Of a DNA stretch of 64,000 nt, positions 17,227 through 25,909 are shown piece by piece. Each line of letters starts with the position of its first letter. The stretch's first letter is position 1. The notes below the pieces were generated by a model, which was not told where the DNA came from, made no database searches, and saw nothing but the letters and a program-made list of their open reading frames with translations. The translations under genes were made by a program, and so were the position numbers. This stretch comes from CAMLIZ01 sp966212505 (GTDB taxonomy: Bacteria; Pseudomonadota; Gammaproteobacteria; Burkholderiales; Burkholderiaceae_C): positions 62,001 to 126,000 of the forward strand of contig CBIHRS010000010.1 of the NCBI GenBank assembly GCA_966212505.1. Reading direction: 5' to 3'.

Positions 17227-18233
17227 TCACGATCCGAGACGTCGCCCAGCAGGCCCAGGTGTCCGTCACCACGGTGTCGCACGTGATCAACGGCACGCGC
17301 TTCGTCAGCGAGGAGGCCAAGGCCCGCGTGCAGGCCGCCATCGCCGCGCTCAACTACGTGCCCAGCGCCGTGGCCCGCAGCCTCAAGAGCAACCGCACGC
17401 ACACGGTGGGGATGATGATCCCCAACAACTCCAACCCCTACTTCGCCGAGATCATCCGCGGCATCGAGGATGCCTGCTTCGCCGCCGGCTTCAACGTGAT
17501 CCTCTGCAACTCCGACGACGATCCGCACAAGCAGGCCGCCTATGTGCGCGTGCTGAGCGAAAAGCAGGTCGACGGCCTGATCGTGCTCAGCTCGGGCGGC
17601 GACCCCGAACTGCTCGACACGCTGCGCACCGCGAACATGCCGCTGGTGGTGGTCGACCGCGAGATCGACGACCTGGCGGCCGACCTGGTCGAGGTCAACC
17701 ACGAGGCCGGCGGCCGCCTGGCCACCGAGCACCTGGTCGGCCTGGGGCACACGCGCATCGCCTGCATCGCCGGGCCCACCGAGCTGTCGTCCGCACGCCA
17801 GCGCGTGCAGGGCTACCGGCGCGCGCTCGAGGCCGCCGGGCTGCCCTTCGATGCATCGCGCGTGGTCAGCCGCGCCTTCACGCCCGAGGGCGGCCACGAG
17901 GCGATGAGCGCCTTGCTCGCGCTGCCCGAGCGGCCCACGGCCGTGTTCGCCTCCAACGACCTGATGGCGGTGGGCGCGATCTGCGCGGCCGCGCAGGCCG
18001 GCCTGCGCGTGCCGCAGGATGTGTCGGTGATCGGCTTCGACGACATCGCGCTCGCGGCCTACATCAACCCGCCGCTCACCACCATCGCGCAGCCCAAGCA
18101 GCAGACCGGCGAACTCGCCGCCCGCCTGCTGATGCAGCGCATCCGCCAACCGGAACACGCGCTGCAGCGCGAGATCCTGCAGCCCACGCTGCAGCTGCGC
18201 CAATCCACCGCGCCCTGCGAACCCGCCCGATGA
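17223..18233 (+). CDS. LacI-family regulator embedded in the rbs operon
   Basis: 336 residues. LacI helix-turn-helix at 1-25 ('TIRDVAQQAQVSVTTVSHVING') and hinge 'NYVPSAVARSLKS', then a sugar-binding domain with 'GMMIPNNSNPYFAEI' and 'VSVIGFDDIALAAYINPPLTT'. The similarity is to RbsR. Its gene overlaps rbsC and rbsK by 4 bases each, so it is made from the transcript it should repress, giving autoregulation through the palindromes at 13602-13635. Ribose as inducer is inference. Confidence 0.93.
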   Translation: MITIRDVAQQAQVSVTTVSHVINGTRFVSEEAKARVQAAIAALNYVPSAVARSLKSNRTHTVGMMIPNNSNPYFAEIIRGIEDACFAAGFNVILCNSDDDPHKQAAYVRVLSEKQVDGLIVLSSGGDPELLDTLRTANMPLVVVDREIDDLAADLVEVNHEAGGRLATEHLVGLGHTRIACIAGPTELSSARQRVQGYRRALEAAGLPFDASRVVSRAFTPEGGHEAMSALLALPERPTAVFASNDLMAVGAICAAAQAGLRVPQDVSVIGFDDIALAAYINPPLTTIAQPKQQTGELAARLLMQRIRQPEHALQREILQPTLQLRQSTAPCEPAR

Positions 18234-19162
18234 AGCCCACCCTCTCGATCGTCGTGCTCGGCAGCGTCAATGCCGACCTCGTGCTGCGCTGCGCGCACCT
18301 GCCCGGCCCGGGCGAAACCGTGCCGGGCCAGGATTTCCAGACGCTGCCCGGCGGCAAGGGCGCCAACCAGGCCGTGGCCTGCGCGCGGCTCGGCGGTTCG
18401 GTCGCCTTCGTCGGCTGTGTGGGCGGCGATGCGTTCGGCCAGCAGGCGCGCGAGACGATGGAGCGCGAAGGCATCAACACCACCTGCCTGCGCACGCTGG
18501 CCGGCGAACGCACCGGCGTCGCGATGATCATGGTCGACGCCCGCACCGGGCAGAACAGCATTGCGCTGGCGGCCGGCGCCAATGCCAGCCTCGGCGCGGT
18601 GCAGGTGGAGGCGGCGGTGCCCCTGATCCAGCGCGCGTCGATGCTGGTCTGCCAGCTCGAAAGCCCGCTGCCGGCGGTGAGCCACGCGATCGGCATCGCC
18701 CGGCGCCACGGCGTGCCGGTGCTGCTGAATCCAGCGCCCGCGCAGCCGCTGCCGCCGGAGCTGCTGGCCCAGGTCGACATCCTGGTCCCGAACGAAACCG
18801 AGGCGATGCAGCTGGCCGGCCTGGCCCCCGGCGCCCGCTTCGATGCGGCCGAGCTCGCGCAGCGCCTGCGTGCGCAGGGGCCGGGCACGGTGATCCTCAC
18901 GATGGGAGGCGACGGTGTCTGCGTGGCCAGTGCCCAGGGCGTGCAGCGCTTTGCCGCGCCGAGCGTGCGGGCGGTGGACACCACCGGCGCAGGCGACACC
19001 TTCATCGGCGCGTTCTCGGTCGCGCTGTGCGAAGGCCTGGCGATGGCCGACGCCATCGCCTTCGCGCAGCGAGCCGCCTCGATCAGCGTCACCCGCCCCG
19101 GCGCCATGGCGGCGATGCCGACGCGCCGGGAATGCGAGTTGCCGGCCATCGCAAGCGCATGA
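18230..19162 (+). CDS. rbsK: Ribokinase
   Basis: 310 residues, PfkB-family sugar kinase. The N-terminal signature 'LPGGKGANQAVACARLG' (from about 41) and C-terminal signature 'DTTGAGDTF' (250-258) with catalytic Asp256 and the GAGD anion hole are intact. It phosphorylates D-ribose at O5 after uptake by RbsABC. Overlaps the LacI gene and rbsD by 4 bases each, so all are translationally coupled. Confidence 0.94.
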   Translation: MKPTLSIVVLGSVNADLVLRCAHLPGPGETVPGQDFQTLPGGKGANQAVACARLGGSVAFVGCVGGDAFGQQARETMEREGINTTCLRTLAGERTGVAMIMVDARTGQNSIALAAGANASLGAVQVEAAVPLIQRASMLVCQLESPLPAVSHAIGIARRHGVPVLLNPAPAQPLPPELLAQVDILVPNETEAMQLAGLAPGARFDAAELAQRLRAQGPGTVILTMGGDGVCVASAQGVQRFAAPSVRAVDTTGAGDTFIGAFSVALCEGLAMADAIAFAQRAASISVTRPGAMAAMPTRRECELPAIASA

Positions 19163-19554
19163 AGAAGACCCACCTCCTCCACGCCGAGCTGTCGCAGCTG
19201 ATCGCCGCGATGGGCCATGGCGACGCGATCGTGATCGCCGACGCCGGCCTGCCGGTGCCGCCCGGCACGCGCTGCATCGACCTCGCGGTGACACGCGGCG
19301 TGCCCTCGTTCGAGCAGGTGCTCGATGCGGTGCTGAGCGAGATGCAGGTCGAGCGCGCCGAGCATGCGCAGGAGATGCTCGACAAGAGCCCGCAGGTGGC
19401 CGACCTGCTGGTGCGCCGTCTGCACCGCGTGCCCTTGGAAGCGGTGGAACACACGCTGTTCAAGCAGCGCTCGGCCGCGGCGCGCGCGATCGTGCGCACC
19501 GGCGAGTGCACGCCCTACGCCAACGTGATGCTGTTCGCCGGCGTGGTGTTCTGA
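19159..19554 (+). CDS. rbsD: D-ribose pyranase
   Basis: 131 residues, the usual length. The N-terminus 'MKKTHLLHAELSQLIAAMGHGD' aligns with RbsD, and His20 corresponds to the catalytic histidine of the family. The C-terminal 'VRTGECTPYANVMLFAGVVF' is the family end. It interconverts beta-pyranose and beta-furanose forms of ribose for the kinase. Last gene of the operon; its final 40 bases overlap the convergent cupin-regulator gene. Confidence 0.95.
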   Translation: MKKTHLLHAELSQLIAAMGHGDAIVIADAGLPVPPGTRCIDLAVTRGVPSFEQVLDAVLSEMQVERAEHAQEMLDKSPQVADLLVRRLHRVPLEAVEHTLFKQRSAAARAIVRTGECTPYANVMLFAGVVF

Positions 19555-20111
19555 GCCAGCGCGACTACATAGCGGCACACCGCCTGGCCCTCGTTGCGGA
19601 ATTCGCAGTCGGCGGGATCGCCCAGGGCCAGAGAATCGCCCGGCGCCAGCACATGAAGCTGGGCCCCTTCGGCAAAGCTCAGCTGCCCTTCGAGCACCCA
19701 GATCACCTGCCGATGGTGTCGATAGGCCGCAGCCGGATAGGCCACGCGCGCCTTCGGCGGCAGCTCGACGGCAACCAGCTCCACCGCTGAGCCGGCAGGC
19801 GTGACCTGCCGCCGGGTGAAGCCGGTGGCCGGATCGCGCCACACCGGCTGCCCGGCCGCGCGCTGCACGGCGCCGGGCGCCGTTTCGGTGGCGGCGAGCA
19901 GGCGCGACAGGCTGATGCCGAAGGCCGCCGACAGCTTGCCCAGCAGCACCGCGCTGGCACTCACCTTGCCGAGCTCCACCCGATGCACCATCGCACGCGA
20001 GACGCCCGAGCGCTCGGCCAAGTCGGTGAGCGACCAGCCCCGTTGCCGGCGCAACCCCTGGAGGTAGCTGCCGAGCAGGCGGTCGAATGAATCCGAATCC
20101 GTGTCGTCCAT
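19515..20111 (-). CDS. XRE-family regulator with C-terminal cupin domain
   Basis: 198 residues from ATG 20111 (a TTG at 20120 is also in frame). Helix-turn-helix at about 12-65 ('LRRQRGWSLTDLAERSGVSRAMVHRVELGK'), then a cupin barrel from about 115 with 'RHHRQVIWVLEGQLSF' and 'LAPGDSLALGDPADCEF'. The class senses small metabolites and often represses neighbours. A short inverted repeat GTCCA-TCG-TGGAC (20106-20118) lies over the start, and the direct repeat ATAGTA-cg-ATAGTA lies just upstream, so autoregulation is plausible. The adjacent divergent GNAT gene is a likely target. Confidence 0.9.
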   Translation of the reverse strand: MDDTDSDSFDRLLGSYLQGLRRQRGWSLTDLAERSGVSRAMVHRVELGKVSASAVLLGKLSAAFGISLSRLLAATETAPGAVQRAAGQPVWRDPATGFTRRQVTPAGSAVELVAVELPPKARVAYPAAAYRHHRQVIWVLEGQLSFAEGAQLHVLAPGDSLALGDPADCEFRNEGQAVCRYVVALAQNTTPANSITLA

Positions 20112-20167
20112 CGTGGACAATCATAGTACGATAGTAGACAAGCCAACCATTCGCCCGTGGAGCCGCC

Positions 20168-20665
20168 ATGCTCATCCGCCACGCCACGCCCGAGCACCTG
20201 CCCGGCATCACCGCGATCTACAACGACGCGGTGGCCCACACCACCGCGATCTGGAACGACAAGCTGGTCGACGTCGACAACCGACGGCAATGGCTGGAGC
20301 AGCGCCGCGCCGCGGGCTACCCGGTGCTGGTGGCGATCGACGATGCGGGCGGAGTGGCGGGCTATGCCTCGTTCGGCGATTTCCGCGCCTTCGACGGCTA
20401 CCGCTTCACGGTCGAGCATTCGGTCTACGTGCACCGCGAGCAGCGGCGCCAGGGCGTGGCCCGCAAGCTGCTCGTGCAGCTGATCGAAGAGGCGCGCGCG
20501 ATCGGCAAGCATGTGATGGTGGCCGCGATCGAGGCCGAGAACACGCCGTCGATCGAGCTGCATGCCGCACTGGGCTTCGTGCAGACGGGGCGCATGGCTG
20601 AGGTGGGCACCAAGTTCGGGCGCTGGCTCGACCTGGTGTGGATGCAGCGCACGCTGCAGCCGTGA
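20168..20665 (+). CDS. GNAT-family N-acetyltransferase (phosphinothricin / MnaT-like)
   Basis: 165 residues. The sequence 'IRHATPEHLPGITAIYNDAVAHTTAIW' and the acetyl-CoA loop 'VHREQRRQGVARKLL' match the phosphinothricin acetyltransferase / MnaT subgroup, which acetylates methionine sulfoximine, phosphinothricin or related amines. 'LHAALGFVQTGRM' is the usual C-terminal motif. Divergent from the cupin regulator across 56 bases, suggesting a regulator-enzyme pair. The natural substrate is unknown. Confidence 0.9.
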   Translation: MLIRHATPEHLPGITAIYNDAVAHTTAIWNDKLVDVDNRRQWLEQRRAAGYPVLVAIDDAGGVAGYASFGDFRAFDGYRFTVEHSVYVHREQRRQGVARKLLVQLIEEARAIGKHVMVAAIEAENTPSIELHAALGFVQTGRMAEVGTKFGRWLDLVWMQRTLQP

Positions 20666-20671
20666 CCCGGC

Positions 20672-21565
20672 TCAGCGGGTGCTGAAACCCGGCGGCTCGA
20701 CCGCCGACTGCAGGATGGTCTCGTACTCGGAGATCACCTGCGCGCCGAGCAGCAGCAGCGTGGCCGCCAGTTCCAGGCTCAGCAGCACGACGATCGCGGT
20801 GGTGAGCGAACCGTAGACCACGCTCACCTGCGACAGCGTGGCCAGGTACCACAGCAGCGCATGCCGCGTCAGCTCCCACAGCAGCGCGGCGCTCACGCCG
20901 CCGATCAAGGCATGGCGCCACGAGAGCCGGCCCACCGGCATCACCATGTACACCGAGGTCAGCACGAACACCTCGCCGGCGAAGCCGAGCAGGTACAGCA
21001 GCAGCCCCGACACGCCGTGCAGCGACCAGCGGTGCCCGAGGAAATCGACGCTCTCCTGGCCCATGGCCTGCAGGCTGCCGGCCACCAGCGTCACCAGCAG
21101 CAGGCCGGCACCCAGGCTGAGGATGTAGCAGTACGGCAGCAGCGCGGAGATCAGGAAGTGCCGCCGCTTCACAGCGACCCGGTGTTCGAAGATCACCGAC
21201 ATCGCGTTCTCCAGCACCGTGAAGGCCAGCGAGCTGAAGAACAGCATCGACAGCAGCAGCACCCAGCCGATCACCGCCTGGTGCTCGAGGAAATTCGACA
21301 GCTCGCCGACGATGGCGCCCGACTGCCCCGGCACCAGCCATTCGAGGTAGCGGCCCAGCGTCTGCAGCAGCTCCTGCTGGTCGATCCATTGCGACAGCGC
21401 GATCACGATCAGGATCAGCAGCGGCACGATGGACAGCAGCGCGTAGTACGCCACCGCACCCGCCAGCAGCAGGCCCTGGTTGGCGCGGAAGTTCTTCAGC
21501 GTGCGCAGCGCGAAGGCGCCGGGGTGGCGCAGGACGGCGCTGGCCTGTGGCCCGAGGACTCGCAT
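20672..21565 (-). CDS. YihY/UPF0761-family inner-membrane protein
   Basis: 297 residues from ATG 21565, six membrane segments. 'NFRANQGLLLAGAVAYYALLSIVPLLI' is the hallmark of the YihY (formerly annotated ribonuclease BN) family, and 'AVFGSLTTAIVVLL'-like 'VVYGSLTTAIVVLLSLEL' is near the end. The old RNase label is a known misassignment; real function unknown. It lies next to another membrane-protein gene on the same strand with a 26-base gap. Confidence 0.9.
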   Translation of the reverse strand: MRVLGPQASAVLRHPGAFALRTLKNFRANQGLLLAGAVAYYALLSIVPLLILIVIALSQWIDQQELLQTLGRYLEWLVPGQSGAIVGELSNFLEHQAVIGWVLLLSMLFFSSLAFTVLENAMSVIFEHRVAVKRRHFLISALLPYCYILSLGAGLLLVTLVAGSLQAMGQESVDFLGHRWSLHGVSGLLLYLLGFAGEVFVLTSVYMVMPVGRLSWRHALIGGVSAALLWELTRHALLWYLATLSQVSVVYGSLTTAIVVLLSLELAATLLLLGAQVISEYETILQSAVEPPGFSTR

Positions 21566-21591
21566 GGGCCACAGTCTGCCGCATCCGATGC

Positions 21592-23193
21592 TCAACCGGT
21601 GGGTTGCGCGGTCATGACCGCGGGCACCGGCGCAACGGGCGCACGGCTCTTGCGCCGGTAGAGATGCGGCACCAGCCCGCCGATGCAGCCACCGACCGCC
21701 ATCGCGGTGAGGATCATCTGCGGCTGCTTTTGCAGCCAGGCCTGCTGCAGCTCGACCGGGGCATTGCCCACCAGCAGCTGCACCGTGAGCCACTGCAGCA
21801 GGCCGAACACCAGCGCCATGCCGCCCGCCTCGGCCGGGCGCAGCCAGCGCGGCGGCGGCTCGTCGGTGTTGGCATGGTCATCGGCGGCCCAGGCGATCGC
21901 CACCGTGATGAAGCCGGTCATCAGCAGCCAGGGCCAGCGCTCCAGCGTGATGATCCAGGCCTTGGCGAAGCGGCCGGGGGTCGACAGCAGCTGCAGGATG
22001 TTGCCCGGCTCGTCGAGCACGAAGCGGAACAGCAGCGAGACCAGCAGCGCCGCCACCGCCGCGGCCAGCCCCGAGACCGCATAGGCCGCCGCGGGCCGGT
22101 GCCCGACCACGCGGATGTCGGCAAACGGCCACACGGCCTTGGGATAGATCGCCAGCACGATCGCGATCACGTAGATCAGCGTCACCATCACGATCATGCG
22201 CAGCCCGGCCGCCAGCGGCGCGGGGTCGAAGAAGCGGCGCGTGGCCAATGAGACCAGCAGCATCGCGCAGAAGATCAGACCGCCCACCAGCACGAGCTCG
22301 TGCGAGCCGAGCGCATGGCGCGGCCGCTCCAGCCCGGTGAAACCCAGCTGCGCCAGCGCGGCATAGCGCCGGCCCGGCCCCCACTCGCTGCTCAGCACGC
22401 CGCCGCTGATGAAGTCGCACACGCCCTGGTGGAACTCGTCGATCTCGCGCCGCAGCTTGCGGCGGAACGACTCGGCCACCGGCGATTCGCCGTGCGAATC
22501 CACCTCGGTCAGCGTGTGCTCGTCGAGCAGGCCCTGCAGCGCCTCGAACTGGCTGCCCAGCGTGGCCAGCACCGCCTTGCGCTCGCTCACGTAGCGCAGG
22601 TAGGTGCGCGAGTCGGACCAGGCCTGCACCATCGCATGCAGCGCCGAGGCCTGCGCCCAGCGCAGCCTGAAGCTGTTGGCCGGCGCGGCCAGGCCCTGCT
22701 CGTCGATGCCCAGCTCCTGCAGCAGCGGCCGCAGCCGCGCCAGCGCGGCCGGCTCGATGCGGAACCCGGCGTTGCGCATCTGGCCGCTCAGCTCGCGCAC
22801 CTCGTAGGGGATGTTGCCCACGCGCTGGAACCACAGCTTCACCGCCTCGTCGATCTTGCTGAGGTAGGGGAAATGCGGCAGCAGCGCGGTGAGCACCAGC
22901 GCCGACAGCAGCGGGCCGGGCAGCGACTTGTCGTCCTTGGCGATGCTGTCGAGGTCGAGCAGCTGCCACAGCGGCTTCAGGTCGAGGTCGGTCACGGCGC
23001 CGCCGAGCACAAGGTACAGCGCAAGCATCGACCCCATGTAGCCCAGGCGGGCCACCCAGTAGCGCGCAAAGGTGGTGGTGTAGCGCGCGGGCAGCGGGCT
23101 CTCGAAGCGGTCACGCGCATACAGGCCGACGACCAGCGCGCCGAAGGCCCATTGCAGCAGCAGGTTGTGGTCGAGCGCAGGGGATGAGTTCAT
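21592..23193 (-). CDS. Large membrane protein of unknown function
   Basis: 533 residues from ATG 23193. Helices cluster at the N-terminus (about 12-26, 48-66, 95-112). A soluble mostly helical middle (about 120-285) contains 'FRRKLRREIDEFHQGVCDFI', and five or six more segments follow from about 300 to 515. I recognise no domain. The cytoplasmic middle and the split membrane parts suggest a signalling or envelope role, but nothing in the sequence proves it. Co-directional with the YihY gene and ends 26 bases before it. Confidence 0.7.
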   Translation of the reverse strand: MNSSPALDHNLLLQWAFGALVVGLYARDRFESPLPARYTTTFARYWVARLGYMGSMLALYLVLGGAVTDLDLKPLWQLLDLDSIAKDDKSLPGPLLSALVLTALLPHFPYLSKIDEAVKLWFQRVGNIPYEVRELSGQMRNAGFRIEPAALARLRPLLQELGIDEQGLAAPANSFRLRWAQASALHAMVQAWSDSRTYLRYVSERKAVLATLGSQFEALQGLLDEHTLTEVDSHGESPVAESFRRKLRREIDEFHQGVCDFISGGVLSSEWGPGRRYAALAQLGFTGLERPRHALGSHELVLVGGLIFCAMLLVSLATRRFFDPAPLAAGLRMIVMVTLIYVIAIVLAIYPKAVWPFADIRVVGHRPAAAYAVSGLAAAVAALLVSLLFRFVLDEPGNILQLLSTPGRFAKAWIITLERWPWLLMTGFITVAIAWAADDHANTDEPPPRWLRPAEAGGMALVFGLLQWLTVQLLVGNAPVELQQAWLQKQPQMILTAMAVGGCIGGLVPHLYRRKSRAPVAPVPAVMTAQPTG

Positions 23194-23329
23194 GGCCGCC
23201 TCCGTGGGGAGCGCGAGCCATGGGCGGCCCGCCTGCCTCATTTGTAGGCAAGCGGGACGCGAGATCAAGTGCCCGAAGGCATCAGCCTCGGGACAACCCC
23301 TCCCCAAGGCTGGGGAAGAACAGCAGGCT

Positions 23330-23965
23330 TCAGCCGCGCAGCGCCGAGGCGGCCTTGGCCAGCTGCGTGATGCGAGACCAATCCTTGGCGTCGACCGCGT
23401 CCTGCGGCGTCAGCCACGAGCCGCCGCAGACCTTGACGTTGGGCAGCGCGAGGAACTGCGGTGCTGTCTCGGGCGTGATGCCGCCGGTGGGGCAGAACAC
23501 CACGTCGTGGAACGGGCCGGCCAGCGCCTTCAGCATCGGGATGCCGCCGGCCGCGGTGGCGGGGAAGAACTTGAGGAAGTGATAGCCGTCGGCATTGGCG
23601 GTCATCACCTCGCTGCCGGTGGCCACGCCGGGCAGCAGCGGCAGGCCGATCTGCTGGCAGGCGCGACCGATCTCGGTGGTGTAGCCGGGGCTCACCGCGA
23701 AGGTGCAGCCGGCATTGCGCGCAGCCTGCGCATCGGCCACCGAGCGCACGGTGCCCGCGCCGACGATCGCATCGGGCACGGCCTTGGCGATGGCCTCCAT
23801 GCATTGCAGCGCCACCGGCGTGCGCAGCGTGATCTCCAGCACCTTCACGCCGCCGGCGACCAGCGCCTCGGCCATGGGCACGGCGTCTTCGAGACGCTGG
23901 ATGACGATGACCGGAATGACCGGGCCATGGTTCGCGAGTTCGAGGGTGTTCATGTTCACAGCCAT
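23330..23965 (-). CDS. eda: 2-dehydro-3-deoxy-6-phosphogluconate (KDPG) aldolase
   Basis: 211 residues. Class I aldolase with Schiff-base Lys132 in 'FLKFFPA' and Glu44 in 'VLEITLRT'. It splits KDPG into pyruvate and glyceraldehyde-3-phosphate, the second step of the Entner-Doudoroff pathway. ATG 23965 overlaps the end of edd by 10 bases; a second ATG at 23953, just past the edd stop, is also possible. Either way it is coupled to edd. Confidence 0.96.
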   Translation of the reverse strand: MAVNMNTLELANHGPVIPVIVIQRLEDAVPMAEALVAGGVKVLEITLRTPVALQCMEAIAKAVPDAIVGAGTVRSVADAQAARNAGCTFAVSPGYTTEIGRACQQIGLPLLPGVATGSEVMTANADGYHFLKFFPATAAGGIPMLKALAGPFHDVVFCPTGGITPETAPQFLALPNVKVCGGSWLTPQDAVDAKDWSRITQLAKAASALRG

Positions 23966-25770
23966 GTGCAGGCGCCTTCTTCGGCGCTGGTGACGTTGCG
24001 GCGCATGCCGGCGAAGAGTTCGCGGCCCAGGCCGTGGTTGTTGATGTCGGCGTGTTCGGGGCTCAGTACCGCGACCTCGCGCGCTGCCCATTCGGCTTCG
24101 TCGACCAGCGCGTTCAGCGTACCGGCCACCGCATCGAGGCGGATGATGTCGCCGTCGCGCACCTTGCCGAGCGGGCCGCCGGCCAGCACCTCGGGGCTGA
24201 CGTGGATGGCCGCCGGCACCTTGCCAGAGGCACCGCTCATGCGGCCATCGGTGACCAGCGCGACGCGGAAGCCCTTGCCCTGCAGCACCGCGAGCGGCGG
24301 CGTCAGCTTGTGCAGCTCGGGCATGCCGTTGGCGCGCGGGCCCTGGAAGCGCACCACGGCGATGAAGTCGCGCTCGAGCTCGCCGGCCTTGAAGGCCTTC
24401 ATCAGCCCTTCCTGGTCTTCGAACACGCGGGCCGGTGCCTCGATCACGTGGCGGTCTTCGGGCACGGCCGACACCTTGATCACCGAGCGGCCGAGGTTGC
24501 CGGTCAGCAGCTTGAGGCCGCCGGTGACGCTGAACGGCTCGGCCGCGGTGCGCACGATGCCGGCATCGCCGCTCTGCGCCGGCAGGTGCTGCCACACGAG
24601 GCGCTGGCCCTCGAGGTGCGGCACCTGGGTGTAGGCCGCCATGCCGCGCGCGTCGACCGTGCCCACGTCGGCATGCATGCAGCCGCTGTCGAGCAGCTCG
24701 CGCAGCACGAAGCCGGGGCCGCCCGCGGCCTGGAACTGGTTGACGTCGGCGCTGCCGTTGGGATACACGCGGGCCAGCAGCGGCACCGCGGCGGAGAGTT
24801 CGGAGAAATCGGTCCAGTCGATCAGGATGCCGGCGGCGCGCGCCACCGCCACCCAGTGGATCAGGTGGTTGGTGGAGCCGCCGGTGGCCAGCAGCGCGAC
24901 CATCGCGTTGACGATGCTGCGCTCGTCGATCATGCGGCCGATCGGCATGAAACGCTTGGCCTTGGTGATGTTGAGCGCGGTGCGCACCGCCTCGCGGGTG
25001 AGCTCCTCGCGCAGCTCGGCATGCGGATGCACGAAAGCCGCGCCCGGCACGTGCAGGCCCATGGCCTCGAGCAGCATCTGGTTGCTGTTGGCGGTGCCGT
25101 AGAAGGTGCAGGTACCGGGGCCGTGGTAGGCCTTCTGCTCGGCCGCCAGCAGCTCGGGCCGGCCGACCTGGCCTTGCGCCGCCAGCTCGCGCACCTTGGC
25201 TTTCTCGCTGTTCGACAGGCCGGTGCTCATCGGGCCGCCGGGCACGAACACGCACGGCAGGTGGCCGAAGTGCAGCGCGCCGATCAAGAGGCCCGGCACG
25301 ATCTTGTCGCAAATGCCCAGCAGCAGCGCGGCATCGAACACGTCGTGCGTCAGCGCGATCGCGGTGCCCATCGCGATGGTGTCGCGCGAGAACAGGCTGA
25401 GCTCCATGCCGGGCAGGCCCTGGGTGACGCCATCGCACATGGCCGGCACGCCGCCGGCCACCTGCGCGGTGGCGGCATGGCGGCGCGCCTCGTCGCGAAT
25501 CACCTCGGGGAAATGCTCGTAGGGCTGGTGGGCCGAGAGCATGTCGTTGTAGGCGGTAACGATGCCCAAGTTGGGCGCCCGCTCGACCACGATCTTGATC
25601 TTGTCGTGCTGCGGCATGCCCGCGAAAGCGTGCGCCACGTTGGCGGGGCTGAAGCGGTCGGCGCCGCGCTCGCGGTTGACGAGCTGCTCGATGCGCGCCA
25701 GGTACGGACGCCGGGTGGCGGCGCTGCGCTCCTGGATGCGCTGGGTGATCTCGACGATGGCTTGTTTCAT
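23956..25770 (-). CDS. edd: 6-phosphogluconate dehydratase
   Basis: 604 residues, the normal length. IlvD/Edd family with the iron-sulfur Cys motifs 'AMCDGVTQGLPG' and 'LGICDKIVPG' and the late block 'DGRMSGASGKVPAAIHVSPE'. It converts 6-phosphogluconate to KDPG. First gene of the edd-eda pair. The upstream region 25784-25821 carries an inverted repeat suited to a sugar-acid-responsive repressor. Confidence 0.97.
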   Translation of the reverse strand: MKQAIVEITQRIQERSAATRRPYLARIEQLVNRERGADRFSPANVAHAFAGMPQHDKIKIVVERAPNLGIVTAYNDMLSAHQPYEHFPEVIRDEARRHAATAQVAGGVPAMCDGVTQGLPGMELSLFSRDTIAMGTAIALTHDVFDAALLLGICDKIVPGLLIGALHFGHLPCVFVPGGPMSTGLSNSEKAKVRELAAQGQVGRPELLAAEQKAYHGPGTCTFYGTANSNQMLLEAMGLHVPGAAFVHPHAELREELTREAVRTALNITKAKRFMPIGRMIDERSIVNAMVALLATGGSTNHLIHWVAVARAAGILIDWTDFSELSAAVPLLARVYPNGSADVNQFQAAGGPGFVLRELLDSGCMHADVGTVDARGMAAYTQVPHLEGQRLVWQHLPAQSGDAGIVRTAAEPFSVTGGLKLLTGNLGRSVIKVSAVPEDRHVIEAPARVFEDQEGLMKAFKAGELERDFIAVVRFQGPRANGMPELHKLTPPLAVLQGKGFRVALVTDGRMSGASGKVPAAIHVSPEVLAGGPLGKVRDGDIIRLDAVAGTLNALVDEAEWAAREVAVLSPEHADINNHGLGRELFAGMRRNVTSAEEGACTWL

Positions 25771-25783
25771 GGGGCGATGGGCT

Positions 25784-25821
25784 TGTAACCGTACTATCGA
25801 TTATCAGGTAACAAGGTTACA
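25784..25821 (-). promoter_or_regulatory. Inverted repeat upstream of edd, possible HexR/GntR-type operator
   Basis: TGTAACC (25784-25790) and GGTTACA (25815-25821) form perfect 7-base arms around a 24-base AT-richer spacer. The spacer carries a further GGTAAC. It begins 14 bases before the edd start. HexR controls edd-eda in several proteobacteria through TGTAAT/ATTACA-like sites; the half-sites here resemble that but are spaced further apart, so the regulator is uncertain. Confidence 0.45.
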
Positions 25822-25841
25822 GCGTCAATTCAGCCGCCGCG

Positions 25842-25906
25842 GAGCCGCCTCAAGGCGGCTGAGTACCCCTCGGGGGGCAGGAGCGAAGCGACGTGGGGGC
25901 GGACAT
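25842..25906 (+). repeat. Dispersed intergenic repeat, copy A
   Basis: It begins with GAGCCGCCTCAAGGCGGC, identical over 18 bases with copy B at 43726. A short stem CCCC-TCG-GGGG and an ending 'GTGGGGGCGGACAT' follow. The order of blocks (CCGCC/GGCGG hairpin, C4/G4 hairpin, G-rich tail, ACAT) is shared by both copies. It lies between the edd promoter and the end of the ECF sigma gene. Confidence 0.7.
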
Positions 25907-25909
25907 ATT

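Noticed and set aside
24034..25788. A 584-residue plus-strand frame over edd
   Set aside because: Shadow of edd; His/Gly/Ala-rich with no motif.
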